Below are positions 31,942 to 43,394 of a DNA stretch of 54,081 nt, one piece after another. Each line of letters begins with the position of its first letter. Position 1 is the first letter of the stretch. Where the stretch lies: NCBI RefSeq assembly GCF_001875325.1, contig NZ_MDDC01000019.1, positions 1-54,081 of the forward strand. Direction: 5' to 3'. A program made the position numbers and the translations under genes. Under the pieces are notes generated by a model. That model was not told the origin of the DNA. It saw only the letters and a list, made by a program, of their open reading frames with translations, and ran no database searches. The DNA is from Neomoorella thermoacetica (lineage in GTDB: Bacteria; Bacillota; DSM-521; Neomoorellales; Neomoorellaceae).

Positions 31942-32808
31942 TTAGTACTCGCCACCTAAAAGGGGTGAACCGAGGTGTAAATATGTGTTCCCGTCGGTAG
32001 CATGAAAGCGTAGGGCGACATTGACGTTTATTTCGCGGCCGGCTACATTCAGGGAACGGGGCAGGCGGGGGGAGTAGGCGGTGATGCTCAGGAACTCGTC
32101 CTCCTCCACTCCTTCTACTTTTTTAGCCTCCAGGGCCGCCAGGACAGCCCCTGCCCGCTGCTCCCGCTCTGCCCTGGTAAGCTTGCCGGGAATGACACCG
32201 ATGAGGCCGTAGGTCAGGTGGGGGTCAACCTGCCAGGGCCGGAAGGCCGCCCGGACCTTCTCCCGCCAGGCCACCATCTCCCCTTCCCCGTGCCGGGGTT
32301 CACCCTCAAGGTCGATTAAAAGGTAGGTCTCGCCGTCGTCACCGGCTCCGGCCAGGCTCTGGACGGAAAGGAAGAGCATTACTCCCGGCTGCAGGTCCCC
32401 TTCCCAGGAGGCGCCGTGAAATTTCTCCGTATCCTGGCGGTGAAAACCTGCCTCCGGGTCAAGGCCCAGGCTGGCCGCTGCCTGCCGGGCCAGGCCGGCG
32501 ACTGTTTCCGCGTCACTAAAGCTGGTGTTTAAACGGCCCCAGGCTTCCAGGTGCATGCTTTCCAGGCGGGCGCTGCTGGCGTTGAGGGCGGCAAATAACA
32601 GGCGCGGAGTTGTATCATCACCGAAGGCGTCCGGAACCGGCAGATCCTTCTTGGCTGCCGGAACAATTGCAGCTGTCAGGGGCGCCCGGACCGCCCGCGG
32701 CAGGAAGTAGTAGCCGGCGGCCAGGCCTGCCACCAGGCTGAGGAGCAATGAAGTCAAAAGGAAGGTTTTAAAAGTAACTCTATTCTTATGAGAACGTGGC
32801 CGGAACAA
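31942..32808 (-). CDS. ywmB: YwmB-like protein (TATA-box-binding-like fold family)
   Basis: A 288-residue exported or anchored protein with a membrane helix at about residues 14-35 (FKTFLLTSLLLSLVAGLAAG). The rest resembles the YwmB family (PF08680): FSDAETVAGLARQAAASLGL, DDGETYLLIDLEGEP and the closing NVNVALRFHATDGNTYLHLG. Function is unknown. The gene lies between atpC and murA exactly as ywmB does in Bacillus. The start is TTG 32808 with a weak ribosome site, so a slightly later start is possible. Confidence 0.8.
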   Translation of the reverse strand: MFRPRSHKNRVTFKTFLLTSLLLSLVAGLAAGYYFLPRAVRAPLTAAIVPAAKKDLPVPDAFGDDTTPRLLFAALNASSARLESMHLEAWGRLNTSFSDAETVAGLARQAAASLGLDPEAGFHRQDTEKFHGASWEGDLQPGVMLFLSVQSLAGAGDDGETYLLIDLEGEPRHGEGEMVAWREKVRAAFRPWQVDPHLTYGLIGVIPGKLTRAEREQRAGAVLAALEAKKVEGVEEDEFLSITAYSPRLPRSLNVAGREINVNVALRFHATDGNTYLHLGSPLLGGEY

Positions 32809-32810
32809 AT

Positions 32811-32862
32811 GAAAAGCCCCCTTGCAGGAATAGTGTTATTCCTATTCTTGCCAGGGGACTGG
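32811..32862 (-). terminator. Probable terminator of the ATP synthase operon
   Basis: A long imperfect minus-strand hairpin (CCCCTGGCAAGAATAGGAAT / ATTCCTGCAAGGGG) followed by GCTTTTCATTTG, placed right after atpC. The ywmB start lies within the next bases. Confidence 0.55.
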
Positions 32863-32875
32863 GAAAATAGACTAT

Positions 32876-33280
32876 TTACATGGCTCCGGCAGCCTTCAAG
32901 CGGGCGGTGGCCCGTCGCAGGGCGGCCTCGGCCCGGGCGACGTCCAGGCCCGGGGGGCGCTCCCGCAGGCGCTGCTCGGCCCGTTCCCGCGCCTTCCGGG
33001 CCCGGTCGACGTCGATCTCTTCGGCCCGCTCCGCGGTATCGGCAAGGATAATGACCCTGTCAGGGCCGGCTTCCAGGAAACCGCCGGAAACAGCCAGTCT
33101 TTCCTCCGTTCCCTCCTGCCGGTGGCAGGTGACGACCCCGGCCTGGAGGGACGTGATCAGGGGGGCGTGTTCCGGCAGGACACCCAGGTAGCCCTGGATG
33201 CCGGGAGCCGTGACGCTGATTGCCTCCGCCTGCAGGACCACCCGCTCGGGAGTTATGATCTCCAGGTTGAGGGAGGCCAT
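32876..33280 (-). CDS. atpC: F1Fo ATP synthase epsilon subunit
   Basis: A 134-residue epsilon subunit of the F1 stalk, which couples c-ring rotation to the catalytic head and can inhibit ATP hydrolysis. The N-terminal beta sandwich (MASLNLEIITPERVVLQAEA, GYLGVLPEHAPLIT) and the C-terminal helical hairpin (IDVDRARKARERAEQRLRE) are both present. The ATG lies directly after the atpD stop codon. Confidence 0.97.
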   Translation of the reverse strand: MASLNLEIITPERVVLQAEAISVTAPGIQGYLGVLPEHAPLITSLQAGVVTCHRQEGTEERLAVSGGFLEAGPDRVIILADTAERAEEIDVDRARKARERAEQRLRERPPGLDVARAEAALRRATARLKAAGAM

Positions 33281-35532
<2,252 letters not shown>

Positions 35533-35546
35533 GCCGGCTCACCACC

Positions 35547-37070
35547 TTATGATTCCCCGGCAGCGGTATAGCTGCCTTTGAAGTCTTCAATGCTTTTTTT
35601 CAGTTGTTCCTGGAGACCGTCGTCAAGCTGGCGTTTCTCGCGGATGCCGGCCAGAACCTCCGGCCTCTCGTTGCGAAGGAAGCGCAGGAAGTCCTTTTCA
35701 AAAGCGCGTACCCGGGATACAGGCAGATCGTCCAGGAAGCCATTGACGGCGGCATAGAGGACGACCACCTGTTCTTCGACGGGCATGGGCTGGTACTGGT
35801 CCTGTTTCAAAATCTCCATCATGCGCTCGCCCCGGGCCAATCTCGCCTGGGTGGCTTTATCCAGGTCGGAACCGAACTGGGCGAAGGCCGCCAGCTCGCG
35901 GTACTGGGCCAGGTCCAGGCGCAGGCGGCCGGCCACCTGTTTCATGGCCTTGATCTGGGCGGCGCCGCCCACCCGGGATACCGAGATGCCCACGTTAATG
36001 GCCGGACGCTGGCCGGCATAGAAGAGGTCGGACTCCAGGAAGATCTGGCCGTCGGTGATGGAGATAACATTGGTCGGGATGTAAGCTGAGACGTCGCCGG
36101 CCTGGGTCTCAATGACCGGCAGGGCGGTGAGGGAACCGCCGCCCAGGGAGTCGTTCAGGCGGGCGGCCCGTTCCAGCAACCGGGAGTGGAGATAGAAGAC
36201 ATCCCCGGGGTAGGCCTCACGGCCCGGCGGCCGCCGCAAAAGCAGGGAGAGTTCCCGGTAGGCCGCCGCGTGCTTGGATAGGTCGTCATAAACACAGAGG
36301 ACGTCCCGGTGTTGCTCATACATAAAGTATTCGCCCATGGCGCAGCCGGCGTAGGGAGCGATATAGAGCATGGGCGCCGGTTCGCTGGCCGTAGCCATGA
36401 CGACAATGGTATATTCCATGGCCCCGGCCTCTTCCAGGCGCTGGACCACGTTGGCCACTGTGGAGGCCTTCTGGCCGATGGCCACATAGATGCAGATAAC
36501 GTTCTGGCCTTTCTGGTTAATGATGGTGTCCACGGCAATGGCCGTCTTACCCGTCTGGCGGTCGCCGATAATCAGCTCCCGCTGGCCGCGGCCGATGGGT
36601 ACCATGGAGTCAATGGCCTTCAGGCCCGTCTGCAGGGGGGTATTGACCGGCTGGCGGTAGATTACGCCCGGGGCCGGGGATTCCACCGGGCGGAACTTAT
36701 CCGCCTGGATGGGCCCCTTGCCGTCTACGGGCTGGCCCATGGCGTTGACCACCCGGCCGATGAGGGCTTCGCCCACCGGCACCTCGACAATGCGACCGGT
36801 ACGCTTGACCTGATCGCCCTCTTTGATATGGGTATAGGGGCCGAGGATAACGGCACCGACGTTATCTTCTTCCAGGTTCAGGACCATGCCATAGATATCG
36901 CCGGGGAACTCCAGCAATTCGCCGGCCATGGCATAGTCCAGGCCATAAATGCGGGCGATACCGTCACCGACCTGGGTAACGGTACCCACCTCGGCCATTT
37001 CTACTTCCAGCTGGTATTGTTCAATCTGGTTCTTTAAAATACTGGTTATCTCGTCGGGTCGAATGCTCAA
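35547..37070 (-). CDS. atpA: F1Fo ATP synthase alpha subunit
   Basis: A 507-residue nucleotide-binding, non-catalytic subunit. It begins [18 protein letters not shown], has Walker [21 protein letters not shown] (about residues 170-189) and the conserved [17 protein letters not shown] and [19 protein letters not shown] segments, including the arginine finger region SRVGGAAQ. Start is TTG 37070 behind AAAGGTAGA. Length is normal. Confidence 0.98.
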   Translation of the reverse strand: MSIRPDEITSILKNQIEQYQLEVEMAEVGTVTQVGDGIARIYGLDYAMAGELLEFPGDIYGMVLNLEEDNVGAVILGPYTHIKEGDQVKRTGRIVEVPVGEALIGRVVNAMGQPVDGKGPIQADKFRPVESPAPGVIYRQPVNTPLQTGLKAIDSMVPIGRGQRELIIGDRQTGKTAIAVDTIINQKGQNVICIYVAIGQKASTVANVVQRLEEAGAMEYTIVVMATASEPAPMLYIAPYAGCAMGEYFMYEQHRDVLCVYDDLSKHAAAYRELSLLLRRPPGREAYPGDVFYLHSRLLERAARLNDSLGGGSLTALPVIETQAGDVSAYIPTNVISITDGQIFLESDLFYAGQRPAINVGISVSRVGGAAQIKAMKQVAGRLRLDLAQYRELAAFAQFGSDLDKATQARLARGERMMEILKQDQYQPMPVEEQVVVLYAAVNGFLDDLPVSRVRAFEKDFLRFLRNERPEVLAGIREKRQLDDGLQEQLKKSIEDFKGSYTAAGES

Positions 37071-37117
37071 ATCTACCTTTCACCCCTTCGCCCTGTCCTA
37101 AATTTCGTGTCGTTCTT

Positions 37118-37654
37118 TTAAGCCCGTTTCAGGTGTTCACCCAGCAGTTCCAGCTTTTTCTTGACGCTGGCGTCCAGGATGCGGTCCCCCAGGCGGATGA
37201 CCACCCCGCCGATTAACTCCGGGTTGACCCGGCTGGAGAGGCGGACATTCCTCCGGGTAATTCCGGCCAGGCGTTCCTTCAGTCCGGCCAGGATGTCTTC
37301 CCGCAAGGCAATAGCCGAGGTGACCTCCACGGGCAGGATGTTTTCGGCCTGGTCCACCAGGCGGCGGAAGTGGGCGGCCATCTCCGGCAGCGCCCGCTCC
37401 CGGCCCTTGATCAGGACCAGGTGGAGAAAGTTCTTTAGCAGCGGGTTAATGTCGGGAAAGATGGTATCGATGAGTTTTTGTTTTTCCCGCACCGGGATCA
37501 ACTGGTGGTAGAGAACCCGGCGGAAGTCACGGTTGCCAGCCAGGGTCCGGCTGACTTCCTCCAGGCCGCTGGCAAATTCGCCGGCTACACCTTGCTCCCG
37601 GGCAATACTAAAAAGGGCGCGGGCATAGCGCCTGGCTACGGTTTGATCACTCAT
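37118..37654 (-). CDS. atpH: F1Fo ATP synthase delta subunit
   Basis: A 178-residue peripheral-stalk cap that joins the b subunits to the top of F1. It shows the N-terminal helical bundle (VARRYARALFSIAREQGVAG) and the C-terminal signature (RVNPELIGGVVIRLGDRILD). The ATG overlaps the atpF stop (ATGA). Length is normal. Confidence 0.96.
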   Translation of the reverse strand: MSDQTVARRYARALFSIAREQGVAGEFASGLEEVSRTLAGNRDFRRVLYHQLIPVREKQKLIDTIFPDINPLLKNFLHLVLIKGRERALPEMAAHFRRLVDQAENILPVEVTSAIALREDILAGLKERLAGITRRNVRLSSRVNPELIGGVVIRLGDRILDASVKKKLELLGEHLKRA

Positions 37655-38166
37655 TGCAGTCGCTCCACCTCAGCTAAGGCTTCCCGGACCAGCCGTTCCT
37701 GGTCGTCGGGGGTCAGGGAACGCTCCAGGACCTTGCCGGCTGCCAGGATCGCCAGGCTGGCGGCTTCACTGCGAATGGCCGCCAGGGCTTTGCTCTTCTC
37801 GCCCTCAATCTCCTTCCGGGCCTGGGCCAGGGTCCTTTCGGCTTCCTCCCGGGCCCGGTTAATAATCTCCGCCCGGGTTTCTTCGGCCATTTTCGTAGCC
37901 CGGTCCAGGATGGACTGGGCTTCCTGGCGGGCGCCCTGGAGCTGTTGCCGGTACTCGGCGAGGATGTTTTCCGCCTTTTCCCTGGCTGCCGCCGCGTCGT
38001 TCAGGTTGCCCTCAATCCTGGCCTCGCGGTCGGCCAGGACCTTGCCCACGGGCTTATACAGGAATACATACAGTAACCACATGACTACCAGCAAATTTAA
38101 AGTCTGAAATAAAAAGGTCCAGGGATTAAAATTCAGGGCCTGGAAAAACGCCTGCAAAAGCTTCAC
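37651..38166 (-). CDS. atpF: F1Fo ATP synthase b subunit
   Basis: A roughly 170-residue stator subunit with one N-terminal membrane helix (about residues 15-38, NPWTFLFQTLNLLVVMWLLY) and a long charged coiled coil (DREARIEGNLNDAAAAREKA and onward) that dimerises and reaches up to the delta subunit. The TTG at 38157 has better spacing to SD GGAGG than the GTG at 38166, so the protein may begin LQAFFQ. Confidence 0.95.
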   Translation of the reverse strand: MKLLQAFFQALNFNPWTFLFQTLNLLVVMWLLYVFLYKPVGKVLADREARIEGNLNDAAAAREKAENILAEYRQQLQGARQEAQSILDRATKMAEETRAEIINRAREEAERTLAQARKEIEGEKSKALAAIRSEAASLAILAAGKVLERSLTPDDQERLVREALAEVERLQ

Positions 38167-38241
38167 CCTCCTTTCGCTTCTTCCCCATAGGACAGGGGCG
38201 AATAAGACCGCCTCCGCCGTCCTATTCGCCCTGAACCTGCT

Positions 38242-38466
38242 TTAGAGCTTGGTCCAAATAAGAATAGCAATAACGAAGGAGAAGAGCGTCAGGGCTTCCA
38301 TAAAAGCCAGGGCCAGGATCAGGGTAGACCGGATGTTACCGAGAGCCTCCGGCTGGCGGGCAATACCCTCCAGCGCACCCCGGGAAGCAATACCCTGGCC
38401 AAGGCCACAGCCCAGTGCGGCCAGGCCAATGGCCAGGCCGACGCCGATAAAACCTATTGCCGTCAT
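38242..38466 (-). CDS. atpE: F1Fo ATP synthase c subunit (proton-type)
   Basis: A 74-residue hairpin of two membrane helices joined by the polar loop ARQPE. The ion-binding carboxylate is Glu57 in AFMEALTLF. Gln24 of the first helix is present ([10 protein letters not shown]), but the Ser, Thr and Tyr that complete sodium sites in Ilyobacter-type c subunits are Ala58, Leu59 and Phe62 here. I infer proton coupling. Many copies form the rotor ring. Length is normal. Confidence 0.97.
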   Translation of the reverse strand: MTAIGFIGVGLAIGLAALGCGLGQGIASRGALEGIARQPEALGNIRSTLILALAFMEALTLFSFVIAILIWTKL

Positions 38467-38522
38467 GTTTATCCTCCTTATCTTTATTGATTATTTGTAT
38501 ATCCCTGATTAGAATGACAGAC

Positions 38523-39206
38523 TTAATGCCCATGTATAAAATTGGCTATATAGCTAACCGTCAGCAAGGTGAAAACGAAGGCCTGAATAATGCCCATCAG
38601 GACACCCAGGAGCATGATAGGGGTAGGCAACAGGAAAGGTAGCATTAGGAACAAGATGGTGACTACCATCTCCTCGGCAAACATATTACCAAAGAGACGG
38701 AGGGAAAGGGATACCGGTTTCACCAGCTCTTCGACGATGTTCATGAGAAAGAGATAGGGTACTGGCTGGAAGAAGTGCCGGATGTAACCCAGGAGGCCCA
38801 GCTTGCGGATGCCTATGAGCTGGACCAGGATTATGGTCGTTACTGCAAAGCTTGCCGTTGTGGAGAGGTCCATGGTAGGCGGTTTCATCCCCGGGATGAA
38901 CCAGGAGAGGTTGAGGCTTAAAATTAAGATAAAAAGGGTAGCCACCAGGGGCAGGTAACGCCGCCCTTCTTTACCCATGGTTTCCTCCAGAAGCCCGTAG
39001 AAGAGCTCCAGGAGCATCTCCAGAACATGCTGGATACCTCGCGGGATAAAGCGGATTTTCCTGGTCGCCAGGAAGATACCGGCCAGCAGCAGGACCATAA
39101 TAATCCAGGTGTTGACCACTGTAGAATAAATGGGAACAGGTCCCAGGTGAAAGATTTCAACCGGGCGGACATGGGTCATGATCTCGCCCAGAGCCTGAAG
39201 TCCCAA
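38523..39206 (-). CDS. atpB: F1Fo ATP synthase a subunit
   Basis: Start taken as TTG 39206 (SD AAGGAGGG, 7 bases), although an ATG further in (THVRPVEIFHLGP) is also possible. About 227 residues with five to six membrane helices. The stator arginine lies in KPVSLSLRLFGNMFAEEMV, and the last helices contain MGIIQAFVFTLLTVSYIANF. It forms the two half-channels for ions next to the c ring. Length is normal. Confidence 0.96.
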   Translation of the reverse strand: MGLQALGEIMTHVRPVEIFHLGPVPIYSTVVNTWIIMVLLLAGIFLATRKIRFIPRGIQHVLEMLLELFYGLLEETMGKEGRRYLPLVATLFILILSLNLSWFIPGMKPPTMDLSTTASFAVTTIILVQLIGIRKLGLLGYIRHFFQPVPYLFLMNIVEELVKPVSLSLRLFGNMFAEEMVVTILFLMLPFLLPTPIMLLGVLMGIIQAFVFTLLTVSYIANFIHGH

Positions 39207-39257
39207 CGTTCTTCCCTCCTTTCCCAGCATAATAAGAGTTTGCCTGCTCCACGCAGG

Positions 39258-39560
39258 TCACAACCTGGAGGACCAGACCCGCCAGCACGCCAGAGAGGGC
39301 CTCCATTCCCTGGAATAGGACAGTGGCAGCATACCTAAAGCCACCCCCAACAGGGAATGAATCAGCAAACGATAATGGGCACAGCGGGATTCCAGTTTGC
39401 CCGCCGCTAGCTGCCAGCGCGGTAATACCAGCGAAGCCAGCAAGCCCACCCCCGGGACGGCAACTAAAAAGTAGCAGTCTCCAACCCCACCGGCCATTAC
39501 GCCCGGGACGGCCAGAACCGGCATCCTCTTCTCAGTCGCGCCTGCTCTTATTCCGGGCAT
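39258..39560 (-). CDS. atpI: AtpI-like (ATP synthase subunit I) gene, possibly frameshifted
   Basis: The open frame gives 100 residues with a membrane-like stretch (YFLVAVPGVGLLASLVLP) and a second one (RLLIHSLLGVALGMLPL), then an uncharacteristic tail (RPSLACWRVWSSRL). In the -1 frame the sequence from about 39310 on reads GMEALSGVLAGLVLQVVTCV, which looks like the missing last helix of an AtpI protein. A small frameshift near 39300-39315 is therefore suspected, natural or from sequencing. AtpI proteins assist c-ring assembly or magnesium supply. The position between atpZ and atpB supports the call. Confidence 0.55.
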   Translation of the reverse strand: MPGIRAGATEKRMPVLAVPGVMAGGVGDCYFLVAVPGVGLLASLVLPRWQLAAGKLESRCAHYRLLIHSLLGVALGMLPLSYSREWRPSLACWRVWSSRL

Positions 39561-39804
39561 CGGTCGTCCTGTTTTTTATATCTCTCTCCAGGGCCCGCAG
39601 TTCATTAAAGATACTGTAGAAGCCTGCACCGATGCCCAGCAAGGCGCCGGCCAGCATCAGCCAGGGCGAAGTGCCCAGGCGCCGGTCCAGCCAGTTCCCC
39701 CCGTAAAAACCGAGGAGGGTTCCTGCCGCCAGGGTTATGCCGAAGGAAAAGGCCATATTAATATACCTGGCATAATCCCAGTAATTTCGTTTTTTTGAAA
39801 CCAT
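39532..39804 (-). CDS. atpZ: AtpZ-type small membrane protein of the ATP synthase operon
   Basis: A 90-residue protein with two membrane helices: about residues 14-35 (NMAFSFGITLAAGTLLGFYG) and about 45-65 (PWLMLAGALLGIGAGFYSIF), ending in a charged tail (NELRALERDIKN). GGNWLDRRLGTSPWLML is the family signature of AtpZ (PF09527). It is the first gene of the atp operon. AtpZ with AtpI has been linked to magnesium and calcium transport for the synthase. It overlaps the atpI-like frame by about 29 bases. Confidence 0.85.
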   Translation of the reverse strand: MVSKKRNYWDYARYINMAFSFGITLAAGTLLGFYGGNWLDRRLGTSPWLMLAGALLGIGAGFYSIFNELRALERDIKNRTTDARNKSRRD

Positions 39805-39864
39805 TGATGTTAAGTTGCTACCCGGAGGAATTTTTTATGCCTTTTTCCTGTTACCTGTCTTTAT

Positions 39865-41076
39865 TTATTCTCCTTTGATGTCGATATTCCTGCTTGTGAA
39901 AAATTTATTTTTCTCTATTGCCCGGGGTTGAAACTCCTGGGGCCGGGCAACAGTCATTCCGAAGTAATGGCGCAGGGCGCTGCGAATGCGCCTGGAGGCC
40001 TGGCCGTCACCATAGGGGTTGACGGCGTGGGCCATTTGCAAGTAAGCCTGCCTGTCAGTCAGGAGTTCTTCCGCCGCCGCCAGGATGTCACGGTAGGCAG
40101 TGCCCACCAGGCGGACGGTTCCGGCGGCTACGGCTTCCGGCCGTTCCGTAACCTCCCGCAGGACAAGCACGGGCTTGCCCAGGGCCGGGGCTTCTTCCTG
40201 CAGGCCACCGGAATCCGTTAGGACCAGATAGGCGCGGTTCATGAGGTTGACAAAGGGCTCGTAATCAAGGGGTTCGATTAAATATACCCTCTCCTGGCCG
40301 CCGAGGATCTCCCGGGCCAGTTGCCGTACCCGCGGGTTATAGTGAACGGGAAAAATCAGGGCCGTGTCGGGATGGCGCCTGATTAAATCCCGCAGGGCAG
40401 TGAAGATCTCCTGCAGGGGTTCGCCCCAGTTCTCCCGCCGGTGGGCTGTCACCAGGATGACCCGCTTTTCCCGGAAGTCCAGCCCCGCCAGGCCGTGTTC
40501 TTCAAACTGGTATTCTTCCCGGATGGTGGCTTTTAGGGCGTCGATGACCGTGTTGCCGGTGACATAGATATGCTCCGGAGCGATGCCTTCGCGGAGGAGG
40601 TTGTCCCGGGCCCTGGCCGTGGGTGCGAAGTGGATATCAGTCAGGGCCGCGGCCAGGCGGCGATTCATTTCCTCGGGGAAGGGGGCATAACGGTCGCCGG
40701 TCCTTAATCCCGCCTCGACATGGCCGACAGGTATCTGCTGGTAAAAGGCCGCCAGGGCGGCGACAAAGGTGGTGGTGGTGTCACCGTGGACCAGGACCAT
40801 ATCCGGGCCGGCCTCTTTGAGGACCCCGGCCAGGCCGGTCAGGGCCCTGATGGTAATCTCCTCCAGGGTCTGGCGTGGCCGCATGATATCCAGGTCGTAA
40901 TCGGGCTGGATATGGAAGAGGCGCAGGACCTGGTCGAGCATCTCCCGGTGCTGGGCCGTGACTGCCACCTGGCAGGTAAACTCCTCCGGGTGGAGATTGA
41001 GTTCTTTGACTACCGGGGCCATCTTGATAGCCTCGGGCCTGGTGCCGAAGACGCTGAGTATCTTATAGGGCGGCAT
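39865..41076 (-). CDS. wecB: UDP-N-acetylglucosamine 2-epimerase (non-hydrolysing)
   Basis: A 403-residue epimerase that interconverts UDP-GlcNAc and UDP-ManNAc. It shows [18 protein letters not shown] at the N-terminus, [18 protein letters not shown] in the middle and [20 protein letters not shown] near the end, the UDP-binding and catalytic segments of the family. The product feeds ManNAc-containing wall polymers, for instance through the TagA-type enzyme at 17926. SD GGAGG precedes the ATG. It sits directly upstream of the atp operon, as mnaA does in Bacillus. Confidence 0.96.
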   Translation of the reverse strand: MPPYKILSVFGTRPEAIKMAPVVKELNLHPEEFTCQVAVTAQHREMLDQVLRLFHIQPDYDLDIMRPRQTLEEITIRALTGLAGVLKEAGPDMVLVHGDTTTTFVAALAAFYQQIPVGHVEAGLRTGDRYAPFPEEMNRRLAAALTDIHFAPTARARDNLLREGIAPEHIYVTGNTVIDALKATIREEYQFEEHGLAGLDFREKRVILVTAHRRENWGEPLQEIFTALRDLIRRHPDTALIFPVHYNPRVRQLAREILGGQERVYLIEPLDYEPFVNLMNRAYLVLTDSGGLQEEAPALGKPVLVLREVTERPEAVAAGTVRLVGTAYRDILAAAEELLTDRQAYLQMAHAVNPYGDGQASRRIRSALRHYFGMTVARPQEFQPRAIEKNKFFTSRNIDIKGE

Positions 41077-41106
41077 GGGCTACCTCCAGTGCTGGGCGTT
41101 AACCGT

Positions 41107-41415
41107 TTATTTTATATAACCCTTGGCCCGCAGTTTGGCGATATGCTCCTCCAGGGCCTGCTGGATATCGACGCCGTACTGTTCCTCCAGGACGAACATC
41201 AGGGAGACGGCCGTCTGGGCCACATCCAGGAGTTCGCGGGTGATGGCGGCCCGGACTGCTGCGGCATCTACGTGGACCTGCTCGCCGCTCAATCCCCGCA
41301 GCTTGCCTATGGCCTGGGCCAGTTCGCCGGCTTCTTCCATGAGCTTCAGGGCTGTAGACTCCATGGTGGGCGTCAGGTTGTCCAATCTGGGCAGGGCGAT
41401 GATCTTCTGCTGCAA
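41107..41415 (-). CDS. MazG-like nucleotide pyrophosphohydrolase
   Basis: A 102-residue all-alpha NTP pyrophosphohydrolase of the MazG-like group. The metal-binding motif is EEAGELAQAIGK (EExxE) followed by TRELLDVAQTAVSLMF (ExxD). Such enzymes cleave dNTPs or NTPs to monophosphates, which cleans nucleotide pools; the neighbouring dCMP deaminase gene fits nucleotide metabolism. Start is TTG 41415 behind AAGGGGG. Confidence 0.85.
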   Translation of the reverse strand: MQQKIIALPRLDNLTPTMESTALKLMEEAGELAQAIGKLRGLSGEQVHVDAAAVRAAITRELLDVAQTAVSLMFVLEEQYGVDIQQALEEHIAKLRAKGYIK

Positions 41416-41516
41416 GTTTTTTCCCCCTTGGACTGCCCTTTATTATACCATAAATAAAGCATAACAACCGAGGATGACTGCAAACCATCCTTCAGCCAGG
41501 CCAGGACGAATATCAT

Positions 41517-41924
41517 TTACCGGGGCAGGTGAACGATTTCGATCCCTGCCTCCCGGAGCCAGTCGTGGCTGACGTGATAGGGCCGGGCATAGACGAGCTT
41601 TTTAATGCCTGACTGGACGATGGTCAGGGCACACCTCTCGCAGGGGTAGTCGGTGACATACATGGTTGCCCCCTGCCGTTCCTCCGGCGAGCACTCCAGG
41701 AGGGCGTTGATCTCTGCGTGGATGGTACGCAGGCAGTGCTCGCCCTCCATGAGGCAGCCGGCATCCAGGCAGTGGGGCAGGCCATGGGGGGCGCCATTAT
41801 AGCCGGTGCCTTTGATACGCTTGTCTTTTACCACCACGGCACCAACAGCCCGCCGGTTACAGGTGCTCCGGCCGGCTACCTGGAAGGCAATGTCCAGAAA
41901 ATATTCGTCCCAGTCTTTACGCAT
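41517..41924 (-). CDS. comEB: dCMP deaminase (ComEB-type zinc deaminase)
   Basis: A 135-residue cytidine/deoxycytidylate deaminase fold protein. The zinc site and catalytic Glu lie in TIHAEINALLECS (HAE) and the two Cys in DYPCERCALTIVQSG (PCxxC). N-terminal segments RSTCNRRAVGAVVVKDKR and TGYNGAPHGLPHC match dCMP deaminases such as ComEB. It makes dUMP for thymidylate synthesis. It is downstream of the strong glyA terminator, so it needs its own promoter in the 42000 region. Confidence 0.93.
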   Translation of the reverse strand: MRKDWDEYFLDIAFQVAGRSTCNRRAVGAVVVKDKRIKGTGYNGAPHGLPHCLDAGCLMEGEHCLRTIHAEINALLECSPEERQGATMYVTDYPCERCALTIVQSGIKKLVYARPYHVSHDWLREAGIEIVHLPR

Positions 41925-42082
41925 AAACTAATCCCTCGCGTACAGGCTTCTGGTCCCCCGCCACCCGGGGTATGCCCGGTACATTGATTGAGATAACGTC
42001 CCGACCGGTGAGTCCTGTGCCGTTGCGTGTATCCTGATTTAATTTAACATAAATTATCGTTTCCGGCCAGTGTTTTTTATTG
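41925..42082. other. Intergenic region before the dCMP deaminase gene
   Basis: About 160 bases with an AT-rich core (GATAATTTATGTTAAATTAA on the minus strand, about 42063-42039) that probably holds the promoter of the deaminase-MazG-wecB genes. I could not fix the boxes. Confidence 0.35.
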
Positions 42083-42120
42083 AAAAGCCCTCCCGCAATC
42101 GTCCTTCCGGGAGGGCTTTT
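42083..42120 (-). terminator. Strong intrinsic terminator after glyA
   Basis: Perfect 13-bp stem (AAAAGCCCTCCCG / CGGGAGGGCTTTT) around a 12-base loop, directly after the glyA stop codon and followed by CAATAAAAAA on the minus strand. Confidence 0.92.
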
Positions 42121-42122
42121 GT

Positions 42123-43373
42123 TTAGTCCAGCTCCGGGTAGAGGGGGAAGGCCCGGCAGAGTTCGGCGACGATACCCCTGGCTTCCTCCAGTTTCTTCTC
42201 ATCCGGACCGTAGGAGAGGGCCAGGTCGATTGCCCGGGCCACCTGGATGATAGCGTCGGCGTCCATGCCCCGGGAGGTCAGGGCGGCCGTTCCCAGGCGG
42301 ATGCCGCTGGTTACGCTGGGCTTCTGCGGGTCGAAAGGGATGGGGTTCTTGTTGACGGTAATCCGGACCGAGGCCAGGATATCTTCGGCCTCCCGGCCGG
42401 TTATATTCTTATTGCGCAGGTCGACGAGCATGAGATGGTTGTCGGTACCACCGGAAACCAGGTTAAAACCGTAACCCATGAGGGCGTCGGCCAGGGTACG
42501 AGCATTGGTTACTATCTGCTCCTGGTAACGTTTGAACTCCGGGAGCATGGCCTCCTTCAGGGCCACAGCCTTGGCGGCGATGATGTGCATCAGGGGACCG
42601 CCCTGGACACCGGGGAAGACAGCCTTGTCGATATACCGGGCGTATTCTCTGGTGGTCAGGATAATTCCCCCCCGGGGACCGCGCAGGGTCTTGTGGGTGG
42701 TGGTGGTCACGAAGTGGGCATAGGGTACCGGGTTGGGATGGATACCAGCGGCCACCAGGCCGGCGATATGGGATATATCCACCATCAGCAGGGCGCCGAC
42801 TTCGTCGGCAATCTCGCGGAAGCGGGCAAAGTCGATCACCCGCGGGTAGGCGCTGGCCCCGGCGACGATCAGCCTGGGCCGCTCCTCCCGGGCGATGCGG
42901 GCGACGGCGTCATAGTCAATACGGCCGGTCCTGGCATCGACGCCGTAAAAGCAGAAGTTATAGCATTTACCCGAAAGGCTTACCGGGCTACCGTGGGTCA
43001 AATGGCCGCCGTGGGCCAGGTTCATGCCCAGGGCTTTATCGCCCGGGTTTAGAACGGCCAGGTAGACGGCGGTGTTGGCCTGGCTGCCGGAATGGGGCTG
43101 GACATTGGCGTGCTCGGCCCCGAAGAGGGCTTTGGCCCTTTCCCGGGCCAGGTTTTCAACTACGTCGGCCCATTCACAACCGCCATAATAGCGTTTGCCG
43201 GGATACCCTTCGGCGTATTTATTGGTGAGGACGCAGCTGCAGGCCTCCATGATGGCCCGGCTGACGAAGTTCTCCGAGGCGATTAGTTCCAGGTGGGTCC
43301 GCTGGCGTTTAAGCTCGCCCCTGACGGCGGCTACTATTTCGGGATCAACCTTGGCCACTGTTTCCAGGTTCAT
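42123..43373 (-). CDS. glyA: Serine hydroxymethyltransferase
   Basis: A 416-residue PLP enzyme that converts serine and tetrahydrofolate into glycine and methylene-tetrahydrofolate. Key segments are [40 protein letters not shown], the PLP lysine in [15 protein letters not shown], and [15 protein letters not shown]. In an acetogen it also links one-carbon units of the Wood-Ljungdahl pathway to biosynthesis. SD AAGGGGG precedes the ATG. Length is normal. Confidence 0.98.
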   Translation of the reverse strand: MNLETVAKVDPEIVAAVRGELKRQRTHLELIASENFVSRAIMEACSCVLTNKYAEGYPGKRYYGGCEWADVVENLARERAKALFGAEHANVQPHSGSQANTAVYLAVLNPGDKALGMNLAHGGHLTHGSPVSLSGKCYNFCFYGVDARTGRIDYDAVARIAREERPRLIVAGASAYPRVIDFARFREIADEVGALLMVDISHIAGLVAAGIHPNPVPYAHFVTTTTHKTLRGPRGGIILTTREYARYIDKAVFPGVQGGPLMHIIAAKAVALKEAMLPEFKRYQEQIVTNARTLADALMGYGFNLVSGGTDNHLMLVDLRNKNITGREAEDILASVRITVNKNPIPFDPQKPSVTSGIRLGTAALTSRGMDADAIIQVARAIDLALSYGPDEKKLEEARGIVAELCRAFPLYPELD

Positions 43374-43394
43374 TGATAAGGCCCCCTTGGAAAA

